NCBI RefSeq assembly: GCF_900105145.1
Contig: NZ_LT629752.1
Coordinates: forward strand, 2,018,001 to 2,082,000
Origin: Polaribacter sp. KT25b
GTDB taxonomy: Bacteria > Bacteroidota > Bacteroidia > Flavobacteriales > Flavobacteriaceae
DNA: 64,000 nucleotides
Direction of reading: 5' to 3'
Shown: positions 33,862 through 42,417 of the stretch, one piece after another
Numbering within the stretch: the first letter of the stretch is position 1
Layout: every line of letters starts with the position of its first letter
The notes under the pieces: generated by a model
What the model saw: the letters and a program-made list of their open reading frames with translations, nothing else
What the model was told of the DNA's origin: nothing
Databases searched by the model: none
Translations under genes and position numbers: made by a program

Positions 33862-36303
33862 TTAATAAGCATCTACATCTATAATAAAGCGAATTGGTCT
33901 AAAATCTTTTACAGCTTCAAACGAATTTCTAATTTTAGAAACGTGATTTTTTGTATTTACTAAACTTTGTTTTGGCGGAATCTTAATCACAATATTCTTG
34001 ATATACTGATTTCTAATTCTTGAAACGGCTGGTGCTGTAGGACCTAAAACATTTTCGCCAAACGAATTGTGTAACGATTTAAAAAGCCAATTTACACCGC
34101 TGTCAACTTTGTTATAATCTTTGTGTTTTAGTGTAATTTTTATCAATCGATAATAAGGCGGATACTTATATTGCCAACGCTCTTGCAACTGTTCTTTATA
34201 CATTTCTGTATAATTTGTCGTAGAAACTTGCTGTAATATTTGATGATAAGGATTGTAGGTTTGTATAGCAACATTTCCTTGTTTTTTGCTTCTTCCTGCT
34301 CTTCCAGAAACCTGTACCATCATATCATAAGCACGTTCGTGCGCTCTAAAATCTGGGAAATTTAACATAGAATCTGCATTTATAATACCAACTAACGAAA
34401 CATTCTCAAAATCTAATCCTTTTGATAACATTTGCGTACCAACTAAAACATCAATTTCTCTGGCTTCGAAAGCACCAATTATTTTCTGATAGCCAAATTT
34501 TCCACGAGTCGTGTCTAAATCCATTCTTCCTATTTTAAAATCAGGAAAAAGCTCTTTCAATTCCAACTCAATTTGCTCTGTTCCAAAACCTTTTGTATCT
34601 AAAGTATTGCTTCCACAAGCACCACAACTATTTGGCATTGCTCTTTGATAATTGCAATAATGACAGCGCAATTCGTTTCTAAACTTATGAAACGTAAGTG
34701 TAACATCGCAATTAGGACATTGAGGAGAAACTCCGCATGTTTTACATTCTACAACTGGCGAAAAACCACGTCTATTTTGAAATAAAATTACTTGTTCTTT
34801 TAAATCTAAAGCTTCTTGAATTAACTTTAGTAATCTATCAGAAAAATGACCATTCATTTCTTTTTTCCGATGCTTTTCTTTTACGTCAATTAATTCAATT
34901 TTAGGTAATTGAACATTTCCATGACGTCTGTTTAATTCTACAAAACCATATTTTTTTTGTTGTGCATTAAAGTAACTTTCTAAAGATGGCGTTGCAGAAC
35001 CTAATAATAATTTTGCTCGATGAATTTTTGCTAAAACAATGGCAGAATCTCGCGCATTATATCTAGGTGAAGGTTCAAATTGTTTGTAAGAAGTTTCATG
35101 TTCTTCATCAACAACAATTAAACCTAAATTAGAAAAAGGTAAAAAGATAGATGATCTTGCGCCTAAAATAATTTGGGCTTTTGTTTTATTTTCTGATACA
35201 TTATTCCACACTTCTACCCTTTCGTTCATAGAATATTTAGAATGAAAAACAGAAATTTGATCTCCAAAATAAAATTGTAAACGTGTAATAATTTGTGTTG
35301 TTAAAGCAATTTCTGGCAATAAAAATAGCACTTGTTTGCCTTCATCTAAAATGTCTTGAATCAGTTTTGTATAGACTTCTGTTTTTCCAGAACTTGTAAT
35401 TCCGTGTAACAATGTAACATCTTTTTCTTTGAATGTTTCTTTAATTTCTACAAGTGCTTTTTGCTGATGTTCATTCAACACTTTTAAATCATTTGTATCG
35501 CCTTTAAACTGAATTCTGTCTGTTTGAATGTGATAAAACTCAAAGATATTTTTATCAACCAAAGACTTTAAAATTGATTGAGAAACCTGTGCTTTTGTTT
35601 CTAAATCTTTTGCCTTAATTGGCTTTTTACTTGTTGATAATTGAAAAAAAGTTAATACAGCTTCTCGTTGTTTTTTTGCTCTTGATAATTCTTCTAATAA
35701 TTTTCCTAGAGAATCATCATCAAAATAATTTGCATTTAAGCGAATATATTTTACTAATTTGGGTTTGTATTGTTCGTAAATCTCTTCCTTAATATATATA
35801 GCAGATTTTTTTATCAATTCATTTACAATTGGCATTACTTTTTTCTTGCCTAAAATATCTGCAACTTGATGTATTGTTAATTGCGATTGATGTTGTAATG
35901 CTTCAAAAATTAAAAACTCTTCATCAGCTAAAATAGATTCCTCTAAAAAAGCTTCATTTTTATAAATAATAGTTTCACTTTCTAATAAAAAAGCAGATGG
36001 TAAAGATGCTCTATAAACATCGCCCAAAGAACACATATAATAATTAGCAATCCATTGCCAATGTTTTAATTGAAGCTCATTTACAATTGGTTTTTCATCT
36101 AAAATTTGATGTATTTCTTTGGCTTCGTATAAAACTGGTGCAGTTTGATGGATGTTAAAAACCAAACCTGTATACATTTTAGTTTTCCCAAAAGAAACAG
36201 CAACTCGCATTCCTTTTTGCAGAAAATTAAACTCGTCTTCAGTTACAGAATACGTAAATGTTTTCTGAATAGGAATTGGTAATATTACGTCTATAAAGTG
36301 CAT
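33862..36303 (-). CDS. priA: Primosomal protein N' (replication restart helicase)
   Basis: PriA reloads the replisome at stalled forks. 813 residues: N-terminal 3'-DNA-binding domain (FIDVILPIPIQKTFTY), helicase with Walker A GITSSGKTEVYTKL (about 308-321), DEEH box (VVDEEHETSYKQ), motif III GSATPSLES, the zinc-binding cysteine cluster (CKTCGVSPQCPNC, RCHYCNYQ, SCGACGS) and C-terminal helicase motifs QMLSKGLDF and QVSGRAGR. ATG at 36303 is preferred over the GTG two codons upstream. It lies 80 bases before mqo. Confidence 0.96.
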   Translation of the reverse strand: MHFIDVILPIPIQKTFTYSVTEDEFNFLQKGMRVAVSFGKTKMYTGLVFNIHQTAPVLYEAKEIHQILDEKPIVNELQLKHWQWIANYYMCSLGDVYRASLPSAFLLESETIIYKNEAFLEESILADEEFLIFEALQHQSQLTIHQVADILGKKKVMPIVNELIKKSAIYIKEEIYEQYKPKLVKYIRLNANYFDDDSLGKLLEELSRAKKQREAVLTFFQLSTSKKPIKAKDLETKAQVSQSILKSLVDKNIFEFYHIQTDRIQFKGDTNDLKVLNEHQQKALVEIKETFKEKDVTLLHGITSSGKTEVYTKLIQDILDEGKQVLFLLPEIALTTQIITRLQFYFGDQISVFHSKYSMNERVEVWNNVSENKTKAQIILGARSSIFLPFSNLGLIVVDEEHETSYKQFEPSPRYNARDSAIVLAKIHRAKLLLGSATPSLESYFNAQQKKYGFVELNRRHGNVQLPKIELIDVKEKHRKKEMNGHFSDRLLKLIQEALDLKEQVILFQNRRGFSPVVECKTCGVSPQCPNCDVTLTFHKFRNELRCHYCNYQRAMPNSCGACGSNTLDTKGFGTEQIELELKELFPDFKIGRMDLDTTRGKFGYQKIIGAFEAREIDVLVGTQMLSKGLDFENVSLVGIINADSMLNFPDFRAHERAYDMMVQVSGRAGRSKKQGNVAIQTYNPYHQILQQVSTTNYTEMYKEQLQERWQYKYPPYYRLIKITLKHKDYNKVDSGVNWLFKSLHNSFGENVLGPTAPAVSRIRNQYIKNIVIKIPPKQSLVNTKNHVSKIRNSFEAVKDFRPIRFIIDVDAY

Positions 36304-36485
36304 AGTCACTTCGAGTAGTTTTACGATTTAAATAAGTAGAATTGTAATGAATAGTCGTCTTTTAAAAAGTTTTCGGGATAAACCCAATAGAAAAAACCAA
36401 AATCTTTCAAACTGATATTCGTCCAAAATACTATAAGCCAAAACTACATAAAATTCACTACATTGTAATTAGAAATTATAAACAA

Positions 36486-36803
36486 ATGGAACAAATAAAA
36501 GAACTTATAGACTATTATTTAACTTTTAAAAACGTATATCTTGTGAAAAACACTTTAGTTAAAATTGTAAGTTTAACTACTAAAGATAATTATGCGTAAA
36601 TAATCGAAACTTTGGATAACTTTAAAGAGAACAAATTAGAGACTGAAATTACTCTTTACATTCTTTAAATTGCTGATAAAAATTTAATCGGATTTAAAGA
36701 AAATATACAAAATAGAATAAATTCTACTTCAAATATAGATGCTATAGAAGACTTAAAAATCTTTATTAAAAATAGTTTAACCCATAAATTATTATTCTTT
36801 TAA
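36486..36803 (+). pseudogene. Decayed ORF with two in-frame stops
   Basis: One frame of 105 codons from ATG 36486 to TAA 36801 encodes a plausible soluble helical protein (MEQIKELIDYYLTFKNV ... IQNRINSTSNIDAIEDLKIF) except for TAA codons at positions 38 (36597) and 61 (36666). Composition and codon use are gene-like. No family is recognised. The flanks (36304-36485 and 36804-36901) hold AT-rich spacer; the first begins with GTCACTTCGAG, which resembles the start of a dispersed flavobacterial repeat. Confidence 0.5.
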
Positions 36804-36901
36804 AGTTTTAACATTTAAAGATTTGAGATTAATTATTAATTTGTACCTTTCACTTAATTTAAAAAAACATAAAAAAGCTAATAATTAACCCCCCAAAAAT
36901 T

Positions 36902-37777
36902 ATGACTGCAGATAACTGGAAAAGCAGAGGAAAATTTTATACAATTGCAGATAAAAAAATATTTGTTGTCGATGAAGGTTCATCTCTACAAACCATTGTA
37001 ATCTTACATGGTTACCCAACTTCTTCTTTCGATTACTCAAGAATTTTACCAGAATTAAGTAAGCATTATAGAGTTATTATTCATGATCATTTAGGTTTTG
37101 GTTTTTCTGACAAACCTAAGTCTTACACCTATTCTTTAATAGATCAAGCAGATTTTGCTTTGCAATTATGGCATAAAATGGGCTTAAAAGAAGTTACTAT
37201 TTTAGCACATGATTATGGTGCTTCTGTTGCAAAAGAAATTTTAGCCAGAAAAAATCATAACCTTATTCCGTTAAAAATAAAACGTATACTTTTATGTAAT
37301 AGTAGCATGAGACTTGAGTATTTGCATTTAAGAAACATGGACAAACTACTTAAAGACAAAAAGTTAGGTAGATATATTGCAAGACTTACAAACTATGGTT
37401 TTAAAAAAATTAAAGATAAATTTAAAAACAAAAATTTAAATCCAGAAATTCATACAAACTACGATATTAATAAAGTTTGGGATCAATTAGATACTTCTGA
37501 AGGTAAAAATGAAATTCATCTTTTAAGTAATTTTATTAATGAGCGTTACACATTTTGGCATAGATGGACAGAAGCTTTAAAAGAATCTGAAATTCCGATA
37601 AAAATTGTATGGGAAAAAAGTGATCCAGTTGCCATTAAAGAGATTGCTATTGTTTTAGCAACAGAAAATATTAATGAGAATTTAGAGTGGATTGAAAATG
37701 AAAGACACTTTTCTATATTAGAAAACCCAACAAATTGGTTGAATTTAGTTTTTAATATTAATAAATCTAAAATTTAA
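36902..37777 (+). CDS. Alpha/beta hydrolase, MEST/haloalkane-dehalogenase-like (copy A)
   Basis: 291 residues. HGYPTSSFDYSRILPEL (oxyanion loop), DHLGFGFSDKP, and the nucleophile elbow AHDYGAS with Asp in the nucleophile position, as in haloalkane dehalogenases, epoxide hydrolases and the MEST group; catalytic His in ERHFSILENP. The overall pattern fits MEST-like hydrolases best; the substrate is unknown. It is followed 5 bases later by a paralogue, forming a tandem pair with a strong terminator after the second gene. Confidence 0.8.
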   Translation: MTADNWKSRGKFYTIADKKIFVVDEGSSLQTIVILHGYPTSSFDYSRILPELSKHYRVIIHDHLGFGFSDKPKSYTYSLIDQADFALQLWHKMGLKEVTILAHDYGASVAKEILARKNHNLIPLKIKRILLCNSSMRLEYLHLRNMDKLLKDKKLGRYIARLTNYGFKKIKDKFKNKNLNPEIHTNYDINKVWDQLDTSEGKNEIHLLSNFINERYTFWHRWTEALKESEIPIKIVWEKSDPVAIKEIAIVLATENINENLEWIENERHFSILENPTNWLNLVFNINKSKI

Positions 37778-37782
37778 TAATT

Positions 37783-38667
37783 ATGGATTCTCTAAATGAC
37801 AATGCCATAGTTATGACTTCTAGTGAATGGGAAAAAAAAGGAAATTTAATACCTGTTTTTGATAAAGAAATTTTTACTATTGATATTGGAACTCATAAAA
37901 AAACCTTGGTAATTCTGCATGGTTACCTTACTTCTTCTTATGATTATTATAAAGTTTTACCAGAATTAAGTAAACATTATAGAGTTGTTTTACTCGATTT
38001 TATAGGATTTGGATTTTCTGAAAAATTAGACAAACAATATTTTACAATTATAGATCAAACAGATTATGTTTTAGAATTATGTAGATTATTGGATTTAACC
38101 AATATTACAATATTTGCACATGATTACGGAACAGAAATTGCGCAAGAAATTATAGCTAGACAAAATTATTCTCTAATAAACACACCAATAGAAAATTATA
38201 TATTTTGCAATAGTAACATGCCAATATACCACTCGTATTTTTTAGATTATCATAAAAGTTTAAAGCAACAAGTTGCTAAAAAACTTATAGCAATGGTAGC
38301 TTCTTTTGGTATTTATAAAAAAACAATTAAAGGAGTTTTCTGTGATGATAGTAAAATAGCCGATGAAGAACTAAGAGAAATGTGGTATCAATTAGAACTA
38401 AATAAAGGTAGAGACGTAATTAATTTTGCAGATAATTATGTAAGAGAACGCAATATTTTTTGGAATAGATGGATTGCTGCATTAAAAGAAAATAAAGTTC
38501 CTTTAAAATTAGTTTTAGGAAGAAAAGATGTCATTAATACTGTTGAAAAACTTGAACCTCTAACCGAAAAATTTGATGGTAACAACATTCATTGGATTGA
38601 AAAATGTGGACATTACCCAATGTTAGAAAATCCTAAAGAATGGATTGAAGCTGTATTAAAAGCATAA
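37783..38667 (+). CDS. Alpha/beta hydrolase, MEST-like (copy B)
   Basis: 294 residues, a diverged tandem paralogue of the gene at 36902. HGYLTSSYDYYKVLPEL, DFIGFGFSEKL, nucleophile elbow AHDYGTE and catalytic His in CGHYPMLENP are kept. The two copies differ most in the cap domain, which suggests different substrates. Operon mate of copy A. Confidence 0.8.
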   Translation: MDSLNDNAIVMTSSEWEKKGNLIPVFDKEIFTIDIGTHKKTLVILHGYLTSSYDYYKVLPELSKHYRVVLLDFIGFGFSEKLDKQYFTIIDQTDYVLELCRLLDLTNITIFAHDYGTEIAQEIIARQNYSLINTPIENYIFCNSNMPIYHSYFLDYHKSLKQQVAKKLIAMVASFGIYKKTIKGVFCDDSKIADEELREMWYQLELNKGRDVINFADNYVRERNIFWNRWIAALKENKVPLKLVLGRKDVINTVEKLEPLTEKFDGNNIHWIEKCGHYPMLENPKEWIEAVLKA

Positions 38668-38685
38668 AATTATTATTGAAATAAG

Positions 38686-38730
38686 TGAAGTTAAGAAAAT
38701 TTAAAATTGATTCTTAACTTCATTTTTTTT
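38686..38730 (+). terminator. Rho-independent terminator of the MEST-like pair
   Basis: A perfect 12-bp stem (TGAAGTTAAGAA / TTCTTAACTTCA, 38686-38697 and 38711-38722) followed by eight T residues. Confidence 0.85.
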
Positions 38731-38824
38731 TACCTTAAAATTGGGCAATTTCACAAAAAAAAATTCGTTTTAAACAATTAATAAAGCCTGTAAAAAAGCT
38801 TAGCCGTGATTGAAACGGCATCCT

Positions 38825-38870
38825 TTTTATAAATAAGAATTCTATGCTAACAGAAATCTTATTTATAAAA
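38825..38870. repeat. Perfect 14-bp inverted repeat next to a TTCGACTTCGCTCAAT repeat scrap
   Basis: TTTTATAAATAAGA and TCTTATTTATAAAA pair perfectly around an 18-base loop. It is followed at 38880-38896 by TTCGACTTCGCTCAAT, a motif like the dispersed flavobacterial repeat TTCGACTGCGCTCAAT (another scrap is at 58381-58397). The hairpin may also end transcription from the minus-strand methyltransferase in the reverse sense, but it lies downstream of that gene's stop by 60 bases. Confidence 0.5.
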
Positions 38871-38930
38871 GATATAGCATTTCGACTTCGCTCAATATAA
38901 ATTCCAAGCAGGAAAAAGCTTCAAAAAAAA

Positions 38931-40115
38931 CTACTCTTCTTTAGAACAGAAATTATTATTGTTCTTTTTAAATTTACGTGAACCTTCATATAAATCGTAT
39001 CTTACAAACTTACAATCTAAATCTCCATTTCGTAAATCGATTCTTTTTGACGTTCGTAAACCAACATGTTTTAAAGCTGGTATATCTGAAGTAATAAACC
39101 AGGCTGTAGAATCTGGATAATTATGTTTTAAAGTATCACCAATTTTTTTATAAAACTCTTGAGTATCAACATTTAAACGCTCACCATAAGGCGGATTAAA
39201 TAAAATTGTTGTTTTACCAAAAACCTCTTTTGTAGAGTTAAAAAAGTTAACATGATGCACGCCAATAAACTCATCTAAATTTGCTTCTTTTATATTTGCA
39301 TTTGCTTTAACAATTGCAGAAGGCGCTTTATCAAAGCCCATAATTTTAAAATGAGAACTTCTAATTTTCTTTAATAAAGAGTCTTGAATTGTAAAATATA
39401 AATCCTCATCATAATCTTTCCAGCTTTCAAAACCAAAACGTTTTCTATTAATATTAGCAGGAATATTATTGGCAATCATTGCTGCTTCTATTAAAATTGT
39501 ACCAGAACCACACATTGGATCTATAAAGTTTTCATCGCCTCTATAACCAGAAAGTAAAATCATTCCTGCTGCTAAAACTTCATTAATTGGCGCAATATTA
39601 GTTGCCGTTCTATAACCACGTTTGTGCAAAGAATCGCCCGAAGAATCTAAAGAAATGGTTAGAAGATCTTTGTTAATATGAATGTGAATTTTTAAATCTG
39701 GATAATCTAGATCTACATCTGGTCTTTTCCCAAAATTATCTCTAAAATAATCTGCAATTGCATCTTTAGATTTTAAAGCAATGTAATGAGAATGATTTGG
39801 TAAATTTTTAGAATTAGAAACAGCACCAATTGCAAAAGTGCCATCGATATCTAAATATTTTTCCCATTTTATCTTTTTTACAGTGTCGTATAAATCTTCT
39901 TCATCGTAAATTTTAGTAACTTTTATTGGTTTTAAAATACGAATTGCAGTTCTTAAAGCAATATTTGCTTTATACATAAAACCTTCATCGCCCTTAAAAG
40001 AAACGCTTCTTATTGATTCTTGAACGTCTTTTGCACCTAAATTTTTTAACTCTTCTGCTAAAATGCTTTCTAAACCAAACATGGTGGTTGCCACCATTTT
40101 AAAATCTTTATTCAT
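38931..40115 (-). CDS. THUMP-domain class I rRNA/RNA methyltransferase (RlmL/YpsC-like)
   Basis: 394 residues from ATG 40115 (MNKDFKMVATTMFGLES); the open frame upstream to 40202 lacks family similarity. N-terminal ferredoxin-like and THUMP domains (about 1-155) are followed by a Rossmann methyltransferase with FIDPMCGSGTILIEAA (SAM-binding motif I) and the catalytic NPPY in LFNPPYGERLN. The family methylates guanine N2 in 23S rRNA (G2445-type). Exact site is inferred. Confidence 0.9.
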   Translation of the reverse strand: MNKDFKMVATTMFGLESILAEELKNLGAKDVQESIRSVSFKGDEGFMYKANIALRTAIRILKPIKVTKIYDEEDLYDTVKKIKWEKYLDIDGTFAIGAVSNSKNLPNHSHYIALKSKDAIADYFRDNFGKRPDVDLDYPDLKIHIHINKDLLTISLDSSGDSLHKRGYRTATNIAPINEVLAAGMILLSGYRGDENFIDPMCGSGTILIEAAMIANNIPANINRKRFGFESWKDYDEDLYFTIQDSLLKKIRSSHFKIMGFDKAPSAIVKANANIKEANLDEFIGVHHVNFFNSTKEVFGKTTILFNPPYGERLNVDTQEFYKKIGDTLKHNYPDSTAWFITSDIPALKHVGLRTSKRIDLRNGDLDCKFVRYDLYEGSRKFKKNNNNFCSKEE

Positions 40116-40351
40116 ACTTGTAAAATTGACTGCAAAAATACACTGAAACAATGAATTAAAAGAACAATTTAGCAACGAATTAATTTTACAATAATGTAAC
40201 AATAAAAGTAAACTAAAAACAAGTTTAGAAAAACGTAAGTTTTAGTTACTTTTACAGACTTAAATTTCACAATGAGTATTTTACAAAAAAAAACCAATAT
40301 CAATCAATATAATTATTTTATTAAACACCTAGTTATTGCAATTTTATAGAG

Positions 40352-41077
40352 ATGAAAAAAAAAGATTGGTTTACAGATTGGTTTAACACACCTTATTATC
40401 ATGTGTTATATAAGGAAAGAAATTATAAGGAAGCACAGTTATTTATGAAAAATATAACTACTTTTTTAGCATTGCCAAAAATAACTCATATTTTAGATTT
40501 ACCTTGTGGTAAAGGACGACATTCGGTTTTTTTAAATTCTTTAGGATACAAAGTTACTGGTGGAGATTTATCTGAAAACAGTATTGAATATGCTAAACAA
40601 TTTGAAAATGATACTTTAAATTTTAGTGTTCATGATATGCGTAAACCCTTTAAAAATAGATACAATGCAGTCTTTAATTTATTTACAAGTTTTGGTTATT
40701 TTGAAGATGATGATGAAGATATTTTAATTTTACAAAATATTAAAAACGGATTGAAAAAAGATGGTGTTTTTGTGTTCGATTTTTTAAATGCAACATTTGT
40801 AAAAAACACACTAGTTACAAAAGAAACTAAAATTGTAGACGATATTACTTTTAATATTACAAGAGAAATTAAAAATAATTTTATCATAAAAAATATTTCT
40901 TTTTTTGCAGATGAAGAAAATCATAAATACATAGAAAGAGTAAAGTATTTGGATATTGAGAAAATGAAAAAATATTTTGAAAAAGTTGGTTTTACAATCA
41001 CTGCTATTTTTGGTGATTATAATTTATCTAATTTTAATGCACAAACATCAAATAGATTAATATTAGTTGCAAAGTGA
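40352..41077 (+). CDS. Class I SAM-dependent methyltransferase
   Basis: 241 residues. SAM-binding motif LDLPCGKGRHSVFLNSLG (about 49-66), acidic GGDLSENSIEYAK, and FNLFTSFGYFEDDDED; the fold is that of small-molecule methyltransferases (Methyltransf_25 type). The substrate is unknown. It overlaps the ZIP transporter gene by 4 bases, so the two are cotranscribed. A 25-codon ORF (40272-40349) ends 2 bases before the ATG. Confidence 0.85.
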   Translation: MKKKDWFTDWFNTPYYHVLYKERNYKEAQLFMKNITTFLALPKITHILDLPCGKGRHSVFLNSLGYKVTGGDLSENSIEYAKQFENDTLNFSVHDMRKPFKNRYNAVFNLFTSFGYFEDDDEDILILQNIKNGLKKDGVFVFDFLNATFVKNTLVTKETKIVDDITFNITREIKNNFIIKNISFFADEENHKYIERVKYLDIEKMKKYFEKVGFTITAIFGDYNLSNFNAQTSNRLILVAK

Positions 41078-41751
41078 ATTATATCTTATTAGTTTTATCA
41101 GTTTTAATAGGTTCTTTGTTGGTTTTTATAATAAAACCAAGTAATAAAATTGTACGTTTACTATTAGCTTTTAGTGGTGCTTACCTGTTATCTGTAACAG
41201 TTTTACATTTATTACCAGAAGTTTACACTATAAATTCTAATCATAAATCAATAGGTATTTTTATATTAATTGGTATTCTTTTACAATCGGTTTTAGAGTC
41301 ATTTTCTAAGGGTGCAGAACATGGTCACATTCATATTCACACTGATGGGAAAAAGTTTCCAGCCTTACTTTTTGTAAGTTTATGTTTGCATGCTTTTTCT
41401 GAAGGATTGCCAATTCATAATTCTGATAGTAATTTATTATGGGCAATTGTTGTGCATAAAATACCAATTGCCATTGTATTAACTACATTTTTAATCAACA
41501 CAAAATATACAAAAAAAACAGTTTTTGGTTTTCTGTTTTTCTTCGGATTAATGAGTCCTTTAGGTGTTTTAGTTGGTGATAAAATTCCGTTTTTCACAAC
41601 TTATGGATCAGAAATTACTGCTTTAATTATTGGTGTTTTCCTACATATTTCTACAATTATTCTTTTTGAAAGTTCAGAAAATCATAAATTTAATTTGCAA
41701 AAATTTACAGCTATCCTTTTAGGTATTTTACTTACTATCTTTACTTTATAG
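41074..41751 (+). CDS. ZIP-family metal transporter
   Basis: 225 residues with about seven membrane segments. The histidine-rich cytoplasmic loop AEHGHIHIHTDGKK and the metal-site helices (LHAFSEGLPI; VVHKIPIAIVL) are those of ZIP divalent metal importers or exporters (Zn/Fe). Starts with GTG overlapping the TGA of the methyltransferase gene (GTGA), giving translational coupling. Confidence 0.85.
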   Translation: MNYILLVLSVLIGSLLVFIIKPSNKIVRLLLAFSGAYLLSVTVLHLLPEVYTINSNHKSIGIFILIGILLQSVLESFSKGAEHGHIHIHTDGKKFPALLFVSLCLHAFSEGLPIHNSDSNLLWAIVVHKIPIAIVLTTFLINTKYTKKTVFGFLFFFGLMSPLGVLVGDKIPFFTTYGSEITALIIGVFLHISTIILFESSENHKFNLQKFTAILLGILLTIFTL

Positions 41752-41776
41752 TTTTTTCTTATATTTATAGTTGAAA

Positions 41777-41798
41777 ATATACCTACTTGTAGGTATAT
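41777..41798. promoter_or_regulatory. Perfect palindrome ATATACCTAC-TT-GTAGGTATAT, putative operator
   Basis: Perfect 22-base palindrome. Its core TACCTA-N4-TAGGTA is the same as at 11785-11806, and its centre (41787.5) is again 31.5 bases from the 5' end of the -7-like box. It precedes the accessory/kinase/NarL operon, so autoregulation by the NarL-type regulator is the simplest reading. Confidence 0.6.
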
Positions 41799-41818
41799 GT
41801 ATACTTATATCTTTTTTG

Positions 41819-41826
41819 GATATTTG
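41819..41826 (+). promoter_or_regulatory. -7-like box of the two-component operon
   Basis: GATATTTG differs from TAnnTTTG only in the first base, fits an activator-dependent promoter, and is 38 bases before the ATG at 41864. Confidence 0.5.
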
Positions 41827-41863
41827 AGATATTACTAACCAACTAACTTAAAAATAAAAAAAA

Positions 41864-42412
41864 ATGAAAAAAACTAATTTTAAAAATTTAGATCCTAAAG
41901 AATATGCTTGTATACATAATAAGATAGGAAAAAGAACATATCTAAATAGGCCTTCTGAACCTGAAGAACAAGAAATTCTTTATAGATTATATTCTCCTAG
42001 AGTTCAACTTTTAGATAATATAAAAAATGGCAACTCTTATATTTCAATAGAATATTTATCAGCAGGAAGTAAAAAAATTTCAAATATCAAGTGTGAGTTT
42101 AAGGATAATATTTTAAGTATAATTATAGATATAAATGCTTTAAATAATAATGGTAATGATAAAAATACAATGTCACATATAGTTTTTAATGTTAGTGAAA
42201 CTTGTAAAGATCTTATTACTAAAGAAGATTCAATTGATAAAATTACTGTCTTACTCCAAAACAATAATAAATTAAAAGCAGAAAGTTTAACTGAAAATTT
42301 ATTAATAATTAAAGGTACTACTACAATAACCGATCCTTATGAAGAATATCCTCCATTTGCTCCAACATCAATTAGTTTAGGCGAATACCCTATAGAAGAG
42401 GAAGAAAAGTAA
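41864..42412 (+). CDS. 182-aa protein of unknown function, first gene of a two-component operon
   Basis: Soluble, no signal peptide or membrane segment. Begins MKKTNFKNLDPKEYACIHNKIG and has a conserved-looking middle (SYISIEYLSAGSKKIS) with alternating beta strands and an acidic tail (SISLGEYPIEEEEK). No family is recognised. It is 5 bases upstream of the histidine kinase gene and behind the palindrome, so it is part of the signalling operon, perhaps a ligand-binding or scaffold protein (inferred). Confidence 0.65.
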   Translation: MKKTNFKNLDPKEYACIHNKIGKRTYLNRPSEPEEQEILYRLYSPRVQLLDNIKNGNSYISIEYLSAGSKKISNIKCEFKDNILSIIIDINALNNNGNDKNTMSHIVFNVSETCKDLITKEDSIDKITVLLQNNNKLKAESLTENLLIIKGTTTITDPYEEYPPFAPTSISLGEYPIEEEEK

Positions 42413-42417
42413 GATTA

